Shown one piece after another: positions 32,143 to 43,341 of a stretch of 64,000 nt of DNA. Below the pieces are notes generated by a model. That model was not told the origin of the DNA. It searched no databases and saw only the letters and a program-made list of their open reading frames with translations. Each line of letters begins with the position of its first letter. Within the stretch, counting starts at the first letter, position 1. Origin of the DNA: Bryopsis sp. KO-2023 (taxonomy: Eukaryota > Chlorophyta > Ulvophyceae > Bryopsidales > Bryopsidaceae); the NCBI GenBank assembly GCA_030272585.1, contig BSYQ01000008.1, forward strand, positions 744,001 to 808,000. Reading direction: 5' to 3'. The position numbers and the translations under genes were made by a program.

Positions 32143-34170
32143 CTACGACTCTTCCTTCACCACCACCACCTTATCCACGCTTTTCACCGGATTTCCGAAA
32201 AAAGCATCTTTAAAAAAGGTGGGTGTCATGCTGAACGGAATCGTCACTCTCGACCCTGGTCCAGCATAGTACACCGCTTTCGGGAAAGCGCTCATGAGGG
32301 TCCTTTCTATGCATTTCGCAATCACGCTGGCTTCGCATGCACCCTTTAGGTAATCCTTCATCAACGCTGCGAAGGATTTTGCATGATCGGTGCCCCCGTA
32401 TCGACTCACGATTTCCGGGTCTGCCTCCATCGCCAGCTTAACATAACTCCTTGTGATGTTTGCCAGTGCATCTGTTTGGACGGCCGATGCAAATATCTGA
32501 ATAACCTATGAAAAAAAACCCGGAAAAAACACCACATATCAGCCTGCCATTGTTTTTTTTTCCCCTGAATACAAAAAAAAGGGAAAAAAACCTGTACATA
32601 TCAGCCTGCCAGTGGGGGGGTTTCCAACGTATGGGTATATTCCATATATGCATTGGGATTGATCACGATATTTTTTAGCAGCTTTTTGTCAACTTATTGT
32701 CACTGTCAGAAAAGATATCCATATTTTTTATTTTTCTCGCAACCTCAAATATACTAAAGTGGAATAACACTTAGAAAAAATCAGAAAAGAATGCAAAAAT
32801 TAACGATGGATGACCCTAATTTATATCAGGGTACAACCTTTTGTTTTGTTTTGCTACGTTTTACGGGTTTTCAAATGGATACGCTGAAAGCTTTGAAAAT
32901 TAGCGTAGAATATAATACGGTGACAGTTTTTCTTTGCAGTAATATGTACTGATTGGGGCAATGCCCTGATTTATTTATTATATTTTTATTTTTATTTGGC
33001 AACAGTCAGCATTCTTCCATGAGAAAAGTTGTACTTGGCTTTGTAATTTGCTCGTGTCATTCCAACATTTCATTACTAATTTACAACGACAATATCATCC
33101 GTGCAATGGATTTTTACACGGTTTTTTTTCCAATTTTTGGTCCATTTTTCTCAAACAAACAAACATAATCACATGAGGAGATTTTTCTCAAAAATAATAT
33201 GCTCCGGTATTTGCTTTTTTTGTTGTGTGATGTCGTAAGTAAGGTTTTCGAACAAGATAAATCGATCATGCAATGCATTCCCCAGCCTAAAACTTGGCAG
33301 AGGAGTTTTATCAGGACATGTAGCTGTTTTCTAATGCAAAGGATAAAAACTATCTTCATCCCAAACATATCTGGAACCAAAAAAACAACACGAAAACCAT
33401 GAATTTTCTGCAATGGATTTGTGGGTGTGATGTCGGTCGAAAAAAACGAGAAAAACAAAACAAACAAAACGAGACTTCTGTTTATTTCGATTTCCTACCT
33501 CGACTCCTTGGTATCCCACTTCCGACCTCAACGCTTCGCTGAACGCTCGCAACGCATGCTTGGACGCGGCGTACGTGGCGTTGGAAGGCGTCGAAAATAT
33601 CGACGCCACCGATCCAACGTTGATTAACCGTCCCCCCGACCTCACCAACATCGGCAAGAAAGCTTTCGACACAGAGACCGCCCCGAAGAAGTTCACGTCC
33701 ATCACGCGCTTGAAGGAGCGCAACGGCGTCAACTCGCTGTAGAAGCCGTCGTAAATCCCAGCGTTGTTAATCACCGCGTGCAGATTCGCGCCCCCCAGGT
33801 TCGACGACACCAACTTCGTTGCGTTCGCAACGCTCGACTCGTCGGTAACATCCACGACAAACGTGATAAGATTATCCCGCCCCTCCAACGCGGCCTCGTC
33901 GCTCAACCTCGCGGCGCCCTCTTTCGTTAGACATCCCGCGAACACCACCAACTGGGGCCACTGTTTCGATAAATGCTCCACAGTCGCGCGCCCAATTCCA
34001 GAATCGCATCCCGTCACCACCACGCCCTTCCCTTCCAACTTCTGAGGCTTCAGCTTGAACGTCGACAAGAAATGCCGCCATAGAAACGCGCAACTTATAC
34101 TACCACCCAGCGCCAGAGATCCCGCCCCGACGGCAATCAGCGCGTCCACCGGTGCCCAGTTGTGACGCAT
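32143..34170 (-). CDS. Membrane-anchored short-chain dehydrogenase/reductase (retinol/17-beta-HSD-like)
   Basis: Two exons, 34170-33499 and 32505-32143, join in phase 0 to 344 residues across a 993-base intron. Residues ~8-30 form a hydrophobic anchor (ALIAVGAGSLALGGSISCAF). The SDR core shows the cofactor motif VVTGCDSGIGRATVEHL, VDVTDESS, INNAGIYDG, the catalytic Ser in INVGSVAS and YAASKHALRAF (YxxxK). TGCDSGxG and the layout resemble SDR9C/11-cis-retinol and 17-beta-hydroxysteroid dehydrogenases. After the active site the usual 'PG' motif is not seen; the second exon starts VIQIFASAVQTDALANITRS. The substrate cannot be told from sequence; a retinoid or apocarotenoid role next to the dioxygenase is possible but only circumstantial. 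The start Met just precedes the anchor. Confidence 0.85.
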
Positions 34171-34898
34171 ATTTTTCCGCTACACCGCCAGGACCACCGG
34201 GTAGGAGGTTCTTTCCACAGCAGCGGGGGGGGATTGCTGAGTTGTCTGATAACGAAACCGATAATCTGGAGACTGCGGGGGCGGTTTGCTTTTCGTTCGC
34301 CTTCCAGCACACTACCACTGGGACAGATATCGCTGGCCGAAAGATTGACGCGTTCCGAATCGACACAACGTCTCGGTTGGATGTGTCTTTGTCAGATTTC
34401 TGGCTTGCCCCGTGGGCGTTCACGGAAATAGAACATCAACAGATTGCATGCAGGGTTCGACCAGAAAACGACATTTGGGTGTGGAATTCCTGTCGTACCC
34501 TGCCTTTTCCTTCCAAACAGGAAGGGGCGGCTTGCATGCAACGTGGTAAAGTTGCACGGCAATCTCCACAGTGGTATCCAAAACCTGTCCAGTGTTTTCT
34601 CCCCGTTGTTGGGGTTGCGACAAGGCGTGGTTTCTGGGTGAAGTTTGCTTGTGCGATCACTGAATTTGTACGACTGGATGTTGATATGTGGGTGTGGAAA
34701 GAACAATGCATTGTGGAAGTCAGAAGAGCGTTATGGGCTGATCCCCAACACTTTTGCTACTTCCTTGTTTCATTGTGCGTTTTTGTCTCCAAGTTCAAAA
34801 CTGGGCATTTCCATTTGCAGCAGTCGAGCAGGTGCTTGCGATTGGAGCAACAATCGCAAGCAATAACCCCAGTTTTCTCAAAAAAAAAAAATCTTTAA
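34152..34898 (+). CDS. Hypothetical open frame, 248 codons, no recognised domain
   Basis: A long uninterrupted frame overlaps the first 19 bases of the dehydrogenase coding region on the opposite strand. The predicted protein has many Trp, Cys and Phe and no family signature. Its last third runs through a perfect 11-bp hairpin (34834-34861) and into A-rich sequence. It may be chance or part of an unrecognised gene. Confidence 0.2.
   Translation: MPSCDAYFSATPPGPPGRRFFPQQRGGIAELSDNETDNLETAGAVCFSFAFQHTTTGTDIAGRKIDAFRIDTTSRLDVSLSDFWLAPWAFTEIEHQQIACRVRPENDIWVWNSCRTLPFPSKQEGAACMQRGKVARQSPQWYPKPVQCFLPVVGVATRRGFWVKFACAITEFVRLDVDMWVWKEQCIVEVRRALWADPQHFCYFLVSLCVFVSKFKTGHFHLQQSSRCLRLEQQSQAITPVFSKKKNL
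34834..34861. repeat. Perfect 11-bp hairpin
   Basis: GCTTGCGATTG at 34834-34844 and its exact complement CAATCGCAAGC at 34851-34861 enclose a six-base loop GAGCAA. It stands alone in intergenic sequence or inside the doubtful frame at 34152-34898. Confidence 0.6.
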
Positions 34899-35531
34899 AA
34901 AGAAAGATCCAAGTCCACAGTTTTTCCAAAAGTTTGGACACAGAAGTTCCCCCCCACAGAAAATTCAAGAGCACTTTCTTGTTTCCAAATATTCAGTCCA
35001 ATGATATCCTGGGAGAAGAAATGTCCAAATAAGAAAAAAAAAAAACAAAAAGAAACCAATAAAAACACACTCACAGCACAATATCAAAAACAAAAACACT
35101 CGGGCTCTGCAGCTGGGCAAAAATCCCTAGCACCACATAACAATCTTCCAGTTCAAATTACTGCGAAAAGAGGTACTGGTTGAAATGGTCCAAAGTCAAG
35201 AAAAACCTGATCCTGTATTTTCAGATCCAGGCACTTTGGGGGGTTGACTAAGCAACAGAGCAAACGCTCTCCACAGCATTGCCCCATTCTGTGGCGATTA
35301 TGGTCTCATCTTGGCAATTTGCAGCCTCCTTTCCCTCAAAAGCGATTTCAACACAATCGCCCAGGGACTCCGAAGTAGACAACTCAGTGGTCATGGCTTG
35401 ACTGCAACTGGAACTGTACAGCGTTGTACAGGTCTCCTTGAAAATGGCTGCAAATTCAGGATCTACATAACAGCAACAGGCATTACTTTGTTCGTTTGGT
35501 ACCCCCCCCCCTTCTCACTAACACTACAGGT
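34899..35531. other. Intergenic sequence, no gene seen
   Basis: A-rich stretches and a C9 tract near 35502-35511. Nothing with coding or RNA character is supported. Confidence 0.35.
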
Positions 35532-36012
35532 TTAGAAACTCGTTGGATTGCTGATGGTCCGTTTGGGGTTCAAATCGATCGAGAAATCACCTTCTTGCTC
35601 CGCTGCGGTTTCGTCAAACAATTTTTGCAGGTTGTTTTTCACCAGGTTGTCCGGCGCCGCCTCTGGAAGCTCCGACTCAGGATTGCATTTTTGGAGGAAC
35701 GCTCTGCAAGCGTTTTTGACTGCCACCGTCCCCGCAGCCTGCCCCTTGACCTGGCATTGATCTAGCACCGCCTCCTCTCCCTCCTCTGTAAGCACGCAAC
35801 GCAAAAAAACCCAACAACAACGCAAGGTGTCAGGAATTCAATCCACCTTTTTGAAAAGCAACCCAAAACGAAAACGAGCAAGCCCGTGTGGGGGGGAATT
35901 CGACCGAGTCGGTGGGAGGTCGAAGGGAGCCCATTAACTCACGTCCAACTGCTGGATAAGCGGTGAGCGCCAGCACACAAATGCAGATCGCCGTCGCGAG
36001 AGTGTAACGCAT
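35532..36012 (-). CDS. Small secreted protein of unknown function (107 residues)
   Basis: Two exons, 36012-35943 and 35785-35532, join in phase. The first exon is almost exactly a signal peptide (MRYTLATAICICVLALTAYP then AVG) with a GTGAGT donor; the second encodes the mature part with three Cys (DQCQVKGQ, NACRAFLQKCNPE) and acidic helices (LVKNNLQKLFDETAAEQEGD). I do not recognise the family. The start is set by the signal peptide; longer upstream reading lacks support. The second exon's stop follows NPTSF. Likely exported or placed in the secretory pathway. Confidence 0.6.
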
Positions 36013-36884
36013 GTTGCCTGCTCTGTACTTGAAACTTCGAAACCAACCCCCAAAGACCTCTGGAAGCAACAGCAGAACCACACAGCAGGCCGATATGCTC
36101 GCCCCAATGGGCCTTTGTCTCTTTGTGTCTCTCCTAGAAACCCATGCGAGGAGGTGACCTGCCACTGGGTATCGACCAGGTTTCCCCATCATGATCGTGT
36201 GCTTTTTCCCGCAACAACGTTGGCGTTTCTCTTTCCCTCCCCAACTTTCGATGAATCTTCCTTTGGTTCAAAAGCGAGGTGTTGCCCATGGCTGAAAAAA
36301 AATAAGAAGAAATAATGAAGCAAAATACAAATATGTTTTTTTGGGGAGATCAAGGAAGCAGAAAATCAAGTGGCTTCAAGCACAACCCCACACGCACAAG
36401 AAACGAAAAAAACTTCAGCAAACATCACAATCCAAACGGTCCACCCCGGGTTGAGATCAGCCTTTTGTGCAACCCCTTGGGCCAAAAATAATTGGGAACT
36501 CATAATTCTTTGCATTACATCCGATCAACATCTCAGCACATCTTGGATTTCACCACACACAGGGATGCAGCCCAGGGCTCTGTTGCAAGCTAATAATAAA
36601 AAGAAAGAGACTGGGTCGTGGTAGTGCACTCCATTTCATTGGCTGCAAATGATTATATTTGCTGCTGGCTGGTGGACTTCACAACTAAATGAAACACTAG
36701 GTTTCTTTGGCACCCCTTCACATCCACGTGGCGATCAAAAGAAAAGAAGAAAATGCAATTACAATGATTGCTGTAAGATGTCCGGTTGAAAACCGGCATT
36801 CCACCGTGATCAAAAGCGCATTCCGTTTTTTTTTTCTCTGTAGCTGCATATTTTATTTTGCTTTGAAAAGAAACGGCAATTTCA
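36013..36884. other. Intergenic region
   Basis: Spacer between the small secreted protein and the 3' end of the HisC gene. No supported gene. Confidence 0.35.
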
Positions 36885-39698
36885 TCATTGAGCCCCGTTT
36901 CCTCCTCCTTGTGATTGGAGCTCTTTCAGGGCAGCGACGATCGAGTCCGTTTGTTCAGGTTTTCCGACCGAGATTCTGACGTATCCACTCAACTCCTTCT
37001 TTTCATAATGCCTAATCATGATGCCATACTGATTTTCAAGATGGGCCTTGACCTGTCTAGCTTCCAGTCCATTTTTGACCTATATCAAACCAACACATGA
37101 TACTTGATCAAACACACACACATGTTGAAATTACTTGAAAAAAGCTCCTCTGATTTATTGCAATTACCAAATCTGTGTCAAAAAAAAAACAAGTTTAAAA
37201 AAAAGGGTTGTTTCTTGGGTTGTTGAAAGCTGAGATGTGGAATCTGCAGATGCATATTTTTAATCACATTTTGGTGTTGGATTCTCCTTTTGAGAAAGGA
37301 TGACAAAGCACAAAGAACAAGGAACAAAGTGCATGCATGCGATTTCACGTACACTCCATTTCCAATATTATATGTCAAAAAATGAGACTGGGCCTTTTTT
37401 TAATTATCTTAAATGGACCTACTTTGCAGAGAATGAAATTTGATTCCGAAGGGTAGGGCTCCAGGAAATCTATTTTTAGCAATTCCTCCATGAGTCGACC
37501 TCTTTCCGCAACCAACAAATCACGAACACTCTGACAAAACAGAACAAAACTGCATCATTAATCGCTCCATCAAAAATGTTCAAAAACAGGCCACCACCTT
37601 GCCAAGCATAACAATACATAATTCTTAACTACTTTTTTAAAGGATTAACCATCTCCTTGACCAAAAGCCAAATATTTTTTCTCCCAGTCAAACCATGCAC
37701 CTTATAGAAACTCTACGAGGGTTGGTTTCAAAAACAAAACAGATCAACCTGTTTTCAAACTTATCGATATTTCCTTTCAATAATTTTTCCATCGTCAGTT
37801 TCAAACCTTGATGTATTTTTGATTGCTGAGGGCAGCGCAAGCCGCCACCTCCCCAACCACAGAAACGTTGTAGGGCTGCTTAGCCCTCCACACATATTCT
37901 ATCAATCCTTCCGGAAAACTGCCATAACCGACGCGAACCCCTGCAAGGGCTGCATCGACACAACACACAAAATCATGAAGTCAATAGACCATTGATATTC
38001 TGAAAAAAAGCACCAGACAACTTTATTTATTTATTCTGTTTCTATATCCCACAGATATGTAAGGACAGGCTACATGGAGGTTTCAACTCCCCCCCCCCAA
38101 AAAAAAAGAAAAGAAATGAAATAAAAACAGATGAAATAAAATAAAAAAAAAATGCAATTAATAAAAAGCAATGAAATACCTGCACACTTGCTGAACGTCC
38201 TCAAGACAACCAAATTTGGAAATCGCTCCACCCACCCAAGCCGTGATGGGATGTCTGAAAACTCAATGTACGCTTCATCCAACACCACCAGCACGGGCAA
38301 CCCAAGAACCGCCAGCAAGTCTTCCTCAGAAATTAAACTTCCATCGGGGTTATTGGGGGATGTCAGAAACACTGCTTTCGGCCGATGCTCATTGACCGCC
38401 TGCCTGGAGCAAAGTTTCGCACACTTAGCCCCACATATATTTTCAAATTTCATGGAAAATGGATTCCTTGAATCTTTCACAAGAAAAAATAAAAATGAAT
38501 AAATGAATGACTACATAAATAACAGAATAAACTTCTTTTAAAATAAATTAATTTGATTCAGTCGCTTCGCAAATTGTACATGCTGACATCTCATATATAC
38601 ACGGTGTTCTTTTTTTTAGTTCTTTTTTTTTATCCGCTGCTTATTTTCTTAAAGGGAAAAGCTGAGCAAAACACACACACAACACACAAACAAGCCTCTT
38701 GCTTTTTTTTTACAGATGCAACTGAATTTTGTTTTTTTCCTCCTCAAAGATTAGGCAACGTTACCTAATCCCTTCGACATCGATTCTGAAATCCGCCAGT
38801 CGTGGAACCGTAACCACATTGGCAGCATTCACATCGGCATCAAAATTGTACATGGTGAATGTGGGCGGACAATCGATAATGGAATCGCCGGGGTCCAAAA
38901 TGCACCGCATCAATAAATCGATCAACTCATCACAACCACAGCCCACCTGATGCAAAAAGTAAAAAAACTCCCATTAAAATCTTAACCGATCGAAATCAAT
39001 GTCTAGAAGATCGGACTTTTTTATTTTTTGGGATAGGAGAGGGGGAGAGAGGAAAGGGGATTTCAAAACCTAAAAAGAAAATATATAATTAAAAACAAAC
39101 ACAAATCTGGGCAACGTTCGGCTAAATTCTGCATGACTTGATGAAAAACTTACGTCCCTACAGGTTGGTATGCGGGTATTTTCTGCAGCATTGCGATTTC
39201 ACTTTGGCATCAATACTTATTAAGGCAAAAAAAACCTGATTTCAATTCAATCAAGGAAAAAAAAAGAAAATGATTTTTTTTTTAAAGAATTTAAAGAATT
39301 TGCAGTTGCCATTTCGACCTTCTCACCAAGAGTCGCTCCTTGGGAACCCCCGTCCAGTCCTCCAGAGCTTTCCTAAGTTTTCCAGATTCTGGGTCGGGGT
39401 ATATGTGCGGGAAGGATATGCTTCCCAACGCTTGCAGAACTTCGGGGGGAGGGCCGTAAGGATTTTCGTTCGCGTCCAGTTTCACGATCTCCTCTGGCTT
39501 TCGACCCAGTTTCTGAGAAAGAATCTCGAAAGGTTGGATCGGGGTGTACGGTGCAAGGTCCAGAAGGTGGGGTCTCAGGAACTGCGACGCTTTTGGCGTT
39601 TCTTTGGACGTGGAGCTCTGCAGGGAAGCGACTCGAACGCCGCGCCGCCACGGTTTGGCGGCGACGACTCTGGACGATATCGTCCCTGTTTGAGACAT
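36885..39698 (-). CDS. hisC: Histidinol-phosphate aminotransferase (plant-like)
   Basis: Six exons (39698-39327, 38946-38765, 38403-38180, 37940-37807, 37530-37423, 37079-36885) join in phase to 404 residues. The enzyme makes histidinol phosphate from imidazole acetol phosphate, a late step of histidine synthesis, using PLP. Motifs in order: [107 protein letters not shown] (PLP-binding Lys in SK), [16 protein letters not shown] and [14 protein letters not shown]. Several stretches are close to the plant chloroplast enzyme. About 40 residues before [12 protein letters not shown] look like a transit peptide (basic, Ser/Thr-rich), suggesting a plastid location. Start is the first ATG of exon 1. 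Confidence 0.95.
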
Positions 39699-40320
39699 AT
39701 CGAAGAACTTTGGCTTTCGAGCAACGCGCGCGCTAACTGTTTCTGGTTTGCTGGGTTGTTCAAGGAAGCGAATTCATTGAGGTTTGTCTGTCTGACCCCA
39801 GCTGGAGCTTGGTGACGTGAGGTGCGCTGCCGAGAAGCTGTGAAAATCTGCTTTCAAGACATTCACCAGATGATGATTTCAGGGAAACCTCAAGGGCGGA
39901 GGGTGGGGGGTGGGGACTCCCCACTGGGGAGGGTTCTTTGGACTTTGACAATCATTTTAATTCTAAATGTATATTCTTGGATTTCCCCACCTGGTGCCAC
40001 AAAGAAAAACTTATAGCTGTTTCCACATTTCCTAACAGGGAAATTGAATATTGAACATCCATCACACGAAAACTGTTTTCCACCTACTTCCCCTGCATGC
40101 ATCGTCTAATGAATCGCCAACCCACCCCCCCCTCCAACCACCACCACAAACACTATTGTCCTATTTCCACCAAGTCTCCTTCAACATTTCCATCAAAACA
40201 ACCGACACAAAATACAAACCTACCAAAAATCTACTAAACTGCTCAATGAAAAACGACCAGAGAACACAAACTGTCCAGAAATTCGACTATATTGGAGTGC
40301 TCCTCCAAACCTGCATCCCA
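39699..40320. other. Intergenic region
   Basis: Spacer between HisC and the WD40 gene. Contains a CCCACTGGGGAGGG-type element and C tracts; no gene is supported. Confidence 0.35.
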
Positions 40321-42989
40321 TCAGGGACGTTGATATTCTGGCGCTCCAGGCCGTTGCCCGTCGGGTCTACCAGCAAATCCACCATAATCTGAAATTCGTT
40401 GCATATCTGGAATCCAGAATGCTAGGGCAGAACAAGCGCTGGCGACCAAACATCTGGTCAAGCTCCATTTCAAGGTGGTGGGAACCCCTGCATGGCCTTC
40501 CCAAGCCGCCACCTCCAATCCTGACTTGCAGCTCCAAACTCTAATCTTTCTGTCATGGCACCCTGAGACGACATACCTGAACAGGCACCAATCAGAAATA
40601 TCACTCAGTGTCTGACTTTCACGGGGTCACTTTTCAAATTTTGAAACCTCGCTGCAACTGTAGAAAACGCAGATGGCCTCCTTTTCCTCCAAAGAAGGTT
40701 GTTGAATTTTCTGACATGAACGCATGTTGCGTCGGACAGCTGCCCTCCGGATCTTACTTTGCATCCGGGCTGAAGGCTGCCCCTAATGGAGTGCCACCCT
40801 CAGGAACCCCAGAATCGAATCTGTGAGCAGAATGGCCTTTGAATGCATCCAAAACATATACCCTACTTTCCACCACGGCAAGAATCTTCTGGCCATCGTT
40901 GCTGAACATCAACGAACCAAACGGCACCTACACAACACCAGAAGGCAAAAAAAAACACGCACAGTGGAGCAATCCTGAAGGATGGAGCTTGTGTTTCTCT
41001 CCGACAAGAAAACAAAACATCTGGGAAGATAGACCCATGCAAATTTTTTCATTCAAATTCTTATTGGAGGACACCCATCCACAAACCAGAATTCTATCCG
41101 ATGAACATTTTCTGCTAACCTGTTTTTTTTTCACATTTATTTTGGGAGGGTTGCTACCTACCTGGCCACAATTTTCTTCCTCCAAGACAAAGGTATCGAA
41201 AGGGCCTTTGTCATAAGCTCGCATGTCGTACAGTTTAATTATGCCACAATCGGCGGCTGCAGCGAATACCAGCCCTTGTTGATCGAAGGTGGCCACTGGT
41301 TGCGATGGAACCCTCAAGACACCTTGACAATGATTAATTCTCAAGTCCCATAGCCGAACCTAGGCAAAGATTCGAAAACAAAGGAAAGAAAGGGGGGGGG
41401 GGGATAAGCATCAGAAAACACTGACATATAGCTTTCAACCACTATGAAACCTAATATATATTTTTTTGATGCTAAAATCGACATGTTGGATCAAGGATTG
41501 AGGGCAGAACCACATTTTGAATGAAGCACATTGGGGCTGAATTCCACTACGATCCATACAGATATCGACCAGAAAAAGAAAACACACTGAAAAGAGTTTC
41601 TATTTTTGGAGAGCATAGTTTCAAACTTCGCCCAAACTTTTTTGTACCTCTCGGTCAACCCCTGTGGATAAAAACAGATCGTCTTTGGGCGAGACTGCCA
41701 ACCCCGTCACTTTTCCATTGTGCCCAGCAAAGTACCTGCGACACAGAATATGTCACATCTGAAAAACACTCCATATCCTCACAGACAATTCCGTTTTTTT
41801 TTTCCTTCCGCCAGAACATCACATCCAAAACTCATTTGGATGCCCCCAACAGACATTCCATTGCTGTTTCTGGAAGAAAAATGGCCAAACACCACCTCAC
41901 CATAAAAAAAAGAACAAGGTCTGCCAAATGTTATGCTCAAATAATTTGTTCGAGACTGACAGCACATAAACCTCTCGAAAAAATATGCTCCACTGAAAAA
42001 AAAAGAAAAGAAAAGGAAAAGTATCCAGGAAGTCACACAGTCCTTCAAATATTACCATATCCACACTGCAAAATATCGACCATTTGCCAAAAAACAGCCC
42101 CTCCCTCCCCCAACTTTTAACCAAAACTTCTATATATTCCGTGTAGCACTGTACCTATTCTTGCCTTTCTGTAAAGTTTCACCTGAGCCAGCGATTATCA
42201 TGCAGTGAGAGGTATTTCACACTGTGATCATCGCCCTTACTGCTGGCTGCCAGAACTGCGTTGGTGTGGTGCGTGAAACTGACGGAGTGGCAGCCATACT
42301 TTCTCGAAAACAGAGTTTTCAAATGGCTTCCCCCACAGGTGTCATAAACGTTGATGCTATCATCGTCGCTGGCAGTTACCTACATTGCACAAACCAGATA
42401 GGTCATTTCGACAGTCAAGTATCACAAAAAAAATTGAAAAAAAAAAGAAGAAAGGAGGAAGGAAAGGTGGCGTTTTTCGAAAAAAAATAGATATGAAAAA
42501 AGCATATTTTTGTTTTCTTTTATTATTTTTTTTTTTGGGGGGGGGGGAGGGGGCATAGCCACTTCTGATTACTTCTTGTAATATTAAACTTTTCCCCCCC
42601 ACCACCCCCTCACTCAACATTTCTAGTTCCACCATAGGAAAGCAAATTCCCAACTTCACAACACGCTCCCAATGTCTTGCTGATATTTTCGTCCACAAGT
42701 GGCCAGATTCCACACACAAACTTGCTGATTCTCGACCCAATCATCACCCATCAGACGTCAAGCAACCCACCAGTAACTCGGCGGAGCGGTGGAAATCCAA
42801 GGAGTTTATCTTCGCCTTGTTTTCTTTGTCGAACACGGCACCCATGTCCATGTTCCTCACAACATTGTCGTCCAACACGATATTCCAATCCTTCAGACCA
42901 TCCGCTCGCCCCGGTACATCCTGGGAATCCCCGCCGAATCTACTCCCTGGGGTAGGTGGCATCGACGTCTGTAATGGCGAGACGCTCAT
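40321..42989 (-). CDS. WDR82/Swd2-like WD40 repeat protein
   Basis: Six exons (42989-42771, 42379-42183, 41735-41648, 41359-41162, 40927-40758, 40576-40321) join in phase to 375 residues. The order of blocks matches WDR82: AVFDKENKAKINSLDFHRSA, ASDDDSINVYDTCGG, LFSRKYGCHSVSFTHHTNAV, KYLSLHDNRWLRYFAGHNGK, VRLWDLRINHCQGVL, IIKLYDMRAYDKGPFDTF, GHSAHRFDSG and ALAFWIPD. In animals and yeast this protein is a subunit of Set1-type H3K4 methyltransferase and PNUTS phosphatase complexes. The first ~45 residues differ from the animal protein. An in-frame Met 63 bases upstream (43052) is an alternative start. It is head to head with RPS13, about 350 bases apart. Confidence 0.93.
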
Positions 42990-43341
42990 TCTGCTCGTCT
43001 CGACACTTGACTTCAAAACCTGCCCCTCCAAACGGAAACCAAGAAACGACACGGCTGGTTAAGTACGCGCAGCGTGCCTGTGGGTCCGACATACAAGATA
43101 CTGTACAATCTAAGGTAAAATTTCCAGAGAATTTGCTGGAAACGTACGGCGTGGCGTCGGTGGATCGAGCATGATCGAGCTCAGCCGCCGAATGGCGTAC
43201 TGTGCGTTGCGTTGGACTGGGGGGCTCTCTTTTTGATATCTGGCCAAAGCTGGAGTGAACGATACCAATTGAGAGTGGGGGAGTCGAGCGGTATTTTGGA
43301 GGTCGCGGGCATCGCGTTTTTGTAACGAGGAGTGAGACACC

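Noticed and set aside
31552-32349. 265-codon Phe/Lys/Pro-rich frame
   Set aside because: It is created by T, A and C homopolymers and continues antisense into the last dehydrogenase exon.
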